A stretch of 19,556 nt of DNA from Usnea hakonensis (Eukaryota; Ascomycota; Lecanoromycetes; Lecanorales; Parmeliaceae). The stretch's first letter is position 1. Every line of letters starts with the position of its first letter. The notes beneath the pieces were generated by a model that was not told the origin of the DNA, did not search any database, and saw nothing but the letters and a program-made list of their open reading frames with translations. This document shows positions 17,255 to 19,556 of the stretch, piece after piece. The DNA lies in contig BLJB01000245.1 of the NCBI GenBank assembly GCA_013423325.1, forward strand, positions 410 to 19,965. Direction: 5' to 3'. The position numbers and the translations under genes are program-made.

Positions 17255-17948
17255 CTATCCTCTGGATTCAGCTGTGACGCTAATCCACGAACATGGAGGG
17301 TCGGGAAAGTCGCTGCCATGTGAAGCAAGTCGGGTACCGAAGATGTTGCACACATCTTGATTAAGCATCTCCAGGGGTTTGGCGAACGTCGAATAGGAGA
17401 CACCGTGGATTGAATGTGCGTGACAGATCGCGCGGACGTCGGACAGAGCCTTGTGGATAGCGGCGTGTATCAAGACGCCAGCAGCATTGACTGGCCTGCT
17501 TCTATTACCTCCAACGATTTCCCCATTGTAGTAATTGACCAGAATCATGTCGGATGCCTTGAGCATACCAAAGTGCATCTGTTTCTATGTCAGATCTGTG
17601 AAATCAACTTTTGTAGCCGGCCACCATTGGGCAGACCGTACGCCCAAAGGACTCATCCACATCGCATCTGTCTGAATAGGATCGAGCACGCTGATATGGC
17701 CAAACATGCCTTCGGCATATCCAAGTCTCGCGAACACGCGGAAGACACCGGCCATATGCTCCTTTCTGACAACCATTTGCAATTAGTATTCCCTATTTCA
17801 TGGTGCTTCAAGTACTCCGTACATCCATTGCCTTTCATCTTCAAGGATGTCGAACGATGGTATTCCGGGAAGTGTGGGTCCGTGTCATATAGCCTCCAGA
17901 GGTGTTGGCTTTGCACCTGTCTTTGACGCGGCGTTTGGAGGGGTTTCG
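17255..17948 (-). pseudogene. Class II aldolase/adducin-family protein, N-terminal stop and C-terminal truncation
   Basis: Fungal members resemble L-fuculose-phosphate-aldolase-like enzymes that bind a divalent metal through histidines. Exons to 17823, then 17765-17642 and 17578-17255, are joined by introns of 57 and 63 nt with GT..AG ends; phases fit. The sequence reads HGPTLPGIPSFDILEDERQW, KEHMAGVFRVFARLGYAEGM, FGHISVLDPIQ, MSPLGMHFGMLKASDMILVN, AAGVLIHAAIHKALSDVRAI, CHAHSIHGVSYS and PLEMLNQDVCNIFG. The metal ligands GHIS and HAH are present. Lesions are a TGA (17887-17885) within LEAI-stop-HGP near the N-terminus, an unclear start further up, and loss of the usual C-terminal third after CNIFG, where unrelated sequence runs to a stop at 17255. 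The intact splice sites show that it decayed from a spliced gene and is not a retrocopy. Confidence 0.75.
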
Positions 17949-18210
17949 ATGTGTCCGATACCGGGAGCCGGGGTTCGACATGACTGGGCTCTGCTTCTGA
18001 TACCGGCCCTTCCGAAGTACGTCTCAAGCTATTGAGTCGCTTCTCCAGCTCAGGTAGTCCATATCCTCGACACTGCTCTATTCCAATATCGAAATCCACA
18101 TACTTACCCTGATGCTTCTTACTTCCCCGCACGATCTGCGAGGTCGACGGATGCCGGATCTTCCGAGTACTAATGTCTCTCACCTTCGACGCAAGCACCG
18201 ACACCAGAAT

Positions 18211-18396
18211 CTACGCGATGGCGTCGTTAATCTGGCTGACCAAGTTGGTCGTGAGGAACATGATCCCTTGGTAGTACTCTAGTTCTCATAAAAACACAGA
18301 GATGAGGACATTGCGGTGGATGTTGTGGAGGGAGCGTTGCTCGAGAAATACGTCGGCTTCATCGAGAAGGAGGATGGCGTTCTATTCTGCACATTC
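18211..18396 (-). pseudogene. Walker-B fragment of a fungal AAA+ ATPase
   Basis: One frame reads AE-stop-NAILLLDEADVFLEQRS, then LHNIHRNVLISVFL-stop-ELEYYQGIMFLTTNLVSQI and NDAIA-stop. This is the Walker B and sensor-1 region of the fungal AAA family with DUF7025 (consensus WxAxLLLDEADVFLEQR...RELEYYxGIMFLTTNR). Relatives suggest the first stop replaces Trp (TGG to TAG) and the second replaces Arg (CGA to TGA). The first corresponds to CpA to TpA on the other strand, the typical RIP context, but one site proves nothing. The Walker A part was not found upstream in this frame. It lies in the opposite orientation to the N-terminal fragment at 16703. Confidence 0.75.
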
Positions 18397-18847
18397 TGTG
18401 GTGCGATGAAGAAGTAGAATGGATTTATTGTTGGCTGGTGTCAAAGACGTTGTGAGACACTAGACTATGGAACACTTCCGGATCGATCTTTGCCATGCGT
18501 ACGGCAGTCATTCTATGCCAGCTTCATACAACCCATTCTACTTCTAGATTCCAATTATAAGTTTACTCCAAGCTACCACGTTCCACCCATGACCTGCAAC
18601 TCTCTACCATCCAGCATCCACTGTCTACCTACTAGCCTCCTAGCCTCCTACGACCCACTATTACTCTTTACTCTTCACTCTCTTTGTCATTGGCTTACAA
18701 GTCTACTACCCAGAAGTAACGGACACAATACATACATGATCCGATAACTTTGCATCAATGAGACGATAGATTTGTGGGTTGCGGCGTAAGCACTCGGATC
18801 TTTCGGGCCCGCTCATATGGTTGCCCCCTCCACTATATGCGCTACGC
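18397..18847. other. Pyrimidine-rich low-complexity region, no gene
   Basis: The forward strand of about 18495-18720 is rich in C and T with many CTAC/CCTA words. It yields a Ser/Leu/Pro-rich open frame (18490-18747) that starts with TTG and has no domain content, so I regard it as non-coding. No RNA gene or further repeat was recognised. Confidence 0.45.
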
Positions 18848-19078
18848 TCAAGGCTTTATCGGCATGACTTGGATTGAGGACGTTGTAATAGGAGCTCTGA
18901 CGGCTAGGTGAAGGTTTGCCGGTGTCGAAGAGTGGAAATGGGCGGCCACGTCGTTTGCGTGGAAGCCTGGGCAGAGATAGCGAAGGTCGCCGTAGGCTGA
19001 TGTGGTGGAGCGCCAGTATTTGCTTGGTGGGTGATTGGCGATGGAGGAGCGTAGAGGGATTGGACCGGTGTCATTCAT
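18848..19078 (-). CDS. Unrecognised small ORF
   Basis: This 76-residue frame from an ATG at 19078 starts MNDTGPIPLRSSIANHPPSK and contains YGDLRYLCPGFHANDVAAHF. It has no signal peptide, membrane segment or family motif that I recognise. It may be an exon of a larger gene or a chance frame; the region between broken genes favours a relic. Confidence 0.2.
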   Translation of the reverse strand: MNDTGPIPLRSSIANHPPSKYWRSTTSAYGDLRYLCPGFHANDVAAHFHSSTPANLHLAVRAPITTSSIQVMPIKP

Positions 19079-19177
19079 CCAATATATTGCAGTGATCGAT
19101 GCAGCTTTCAGCTAATCCGAGCACGTTGTCTCTTTGTATCTGAACCGATCTGCCATGACCTTATAGCTATTGCTTTG

Positions 19178-19556
19178 TCAACCCCAATACGCTCCCTTCT
19201 GAACCTCCCTCCAGCAAGGCGAGATGCCTTGCAATTCCTTCCTTCTCAGATATTCGAGGATGGTCCAATCATACACATGATCATAATCGAAGCCCTCGCG
19301 CACGAAGAGATCACGGAAGATTTTGCGTAGATAGGAATATTTCGGTTTCTCGTCAAAGTCAAGAGAATGGATGTAGTCAAAATAAACCGCAAATTCCTGA
19401 GGGAGATCCTCGCACAGATCCTCGGTAATGATCCTTCTCTTTTCCTCCAAGATAAGTTCTTCTTTTTGCGTCTGATCTGTGGCCGTGAGACCCTGCCATG
19501 GGAGAGAGCCCCGGAGGAAGTAGAGAAGCATATACCCGAGGGATTCCAAATCATCG
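19178..19556 (-). CDS. Casein-kinase-1-like Ser/Thr kinase, C-terminal part (cut by window edge)
   Basis: The frame enters from the right edge with DDLESLGYMLLYFLRGSLPW QGL, the CK1 subdomain IX signature. It continues DLPQEFAVYFDYIHSLDFDE, then KPKYSYLRKIFRDLFVREGF and DYDHVYDW, which is subdomain XI and the end of the CK1 catalytic core. Catalytic loop and ATP-binding residues lie outside the window. After YDW only about 25 residues remain (ILEYLRRKELQG...), without the long Gln/Pro-rich or Cys-terminated tail of the housekeeping CK1 kinases. The segment between QGL and DLPQEF is divergent from the usual (KKQKYxRIxExK) form, so this is probably a divergent CK1-like paralogue. No lesion is visible in the part present. 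Confidence 0.85.
   Translation of the reverse strand, partial: DDLESLGYMLLYFLRGSLPWQGLTATDQTQKEELILEEKRRIITEDLCEDLPQEFAVYFDYIHSLDFDEKPKYSYLRKIFRDLFVREGFDYDHVYDWTILEYLRRKELQGISPCWREVQKGAYWG

Noticed and set aside
17653..18204. Reverse 183-codon ORF as a real protein
   Set aside because: It runs across the aldolase first exon and intron in the wrong frame; the aldolase reading with proper introns explains 17642-17948 better. Its N-terminal part (18204-17990) remains unexplained.
18490..18747. Forward Ser/Leu/Pro-rich 85-codon ORF
   Set aside because: TTG start, low-complexity pyrimidine-rich DNA and no domain or hydrophobic signal pattern that would support a secreted peptide.

Overview
The window looks like an accessory, rearranged region of a filamentous ascomycete (Pezizomycotina). 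The grounds are short GT..AG introns of 52-84 nt (one of 207 nt), often with CTAAT/CTAAC-like branch sites, a fungal Sod2/Nha1-type Na+/H+ antiporter, and several fungal NLR/STAND genes (PNP-NB-ARC-TPR and lipase-NACHT-ankyrin-like). I cannot name the species. No bacterial-type features, tRNA, rRNA or CRISPR arrays were seen.

Layout. 62-809 (+): frameshifted remnant of a fungal hypothetical protein. 950-1432 (-): basic ORF without a start codon. 2641-4476 (-): five-exon Na+/H+ antiporter, the one ordinary and apparently complete gene. 5434-5898 (-): small membrane protein with no identifiable start. 6353-6691 (-): nonsense-mutated N-terminal domain of a STAND protein. 7247-7737 (-): second frameshifted hypothetical. 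7772-8576 (+): truncated, nonsense-mutated nucleoside-phosphorylase-like (PNP) NLR N-terminus that runs into an F-box scrap. 8651-9154 (-): unrecognised ORF with two stops. 9384-10040 (+): NLR C-terminal piece with two near-identical TPR units. 10259-13292 (-): lipase-NACHT-ankyrin-like gene lacking its 5' end and interrupted by a 263-bp fold-back element. 13147-16087 (-): PNP-NB-ARC-TPR gene that breaks off inside its TPR array. 16703-18396: two AAA+ ATPase fragments in opposite orientations around a broken class II aldolase gene (17255-17948). 19178-19556 (-): C-terminal part of a divergent casein-kinase-1-like kinase, cut by the window edge.

Main result. The three central NLR pieces fit together if the segment of about 3.9 kb from 9384 to 13292 is an inversion. 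Flipping it back puts the orphan TPR/C-terminal piece directly after the broken TPR array of the PNP-NB-ARC gene. At the other end it joins an open frame reading GHSALVVKF, just left of 9384, in frame to the lipase frame that begins QKTDRRPIIFIGHSLGG. Both breakpoints lie inside NLR genes, so one event would have broken two immune-receptor-type genes. This is inference from the sequence and needs comparison with an uninverted strain.

In fungi these receptor families are linked to non-self recognition and regulated cell death. Here the PNP-NB-ARC gene keeps its sensor/effector and nucleotide-binding parts but has lost most of its TPRs. The window reads as a nursery and graveyard of NLR genes rather than a metabolic cluster.
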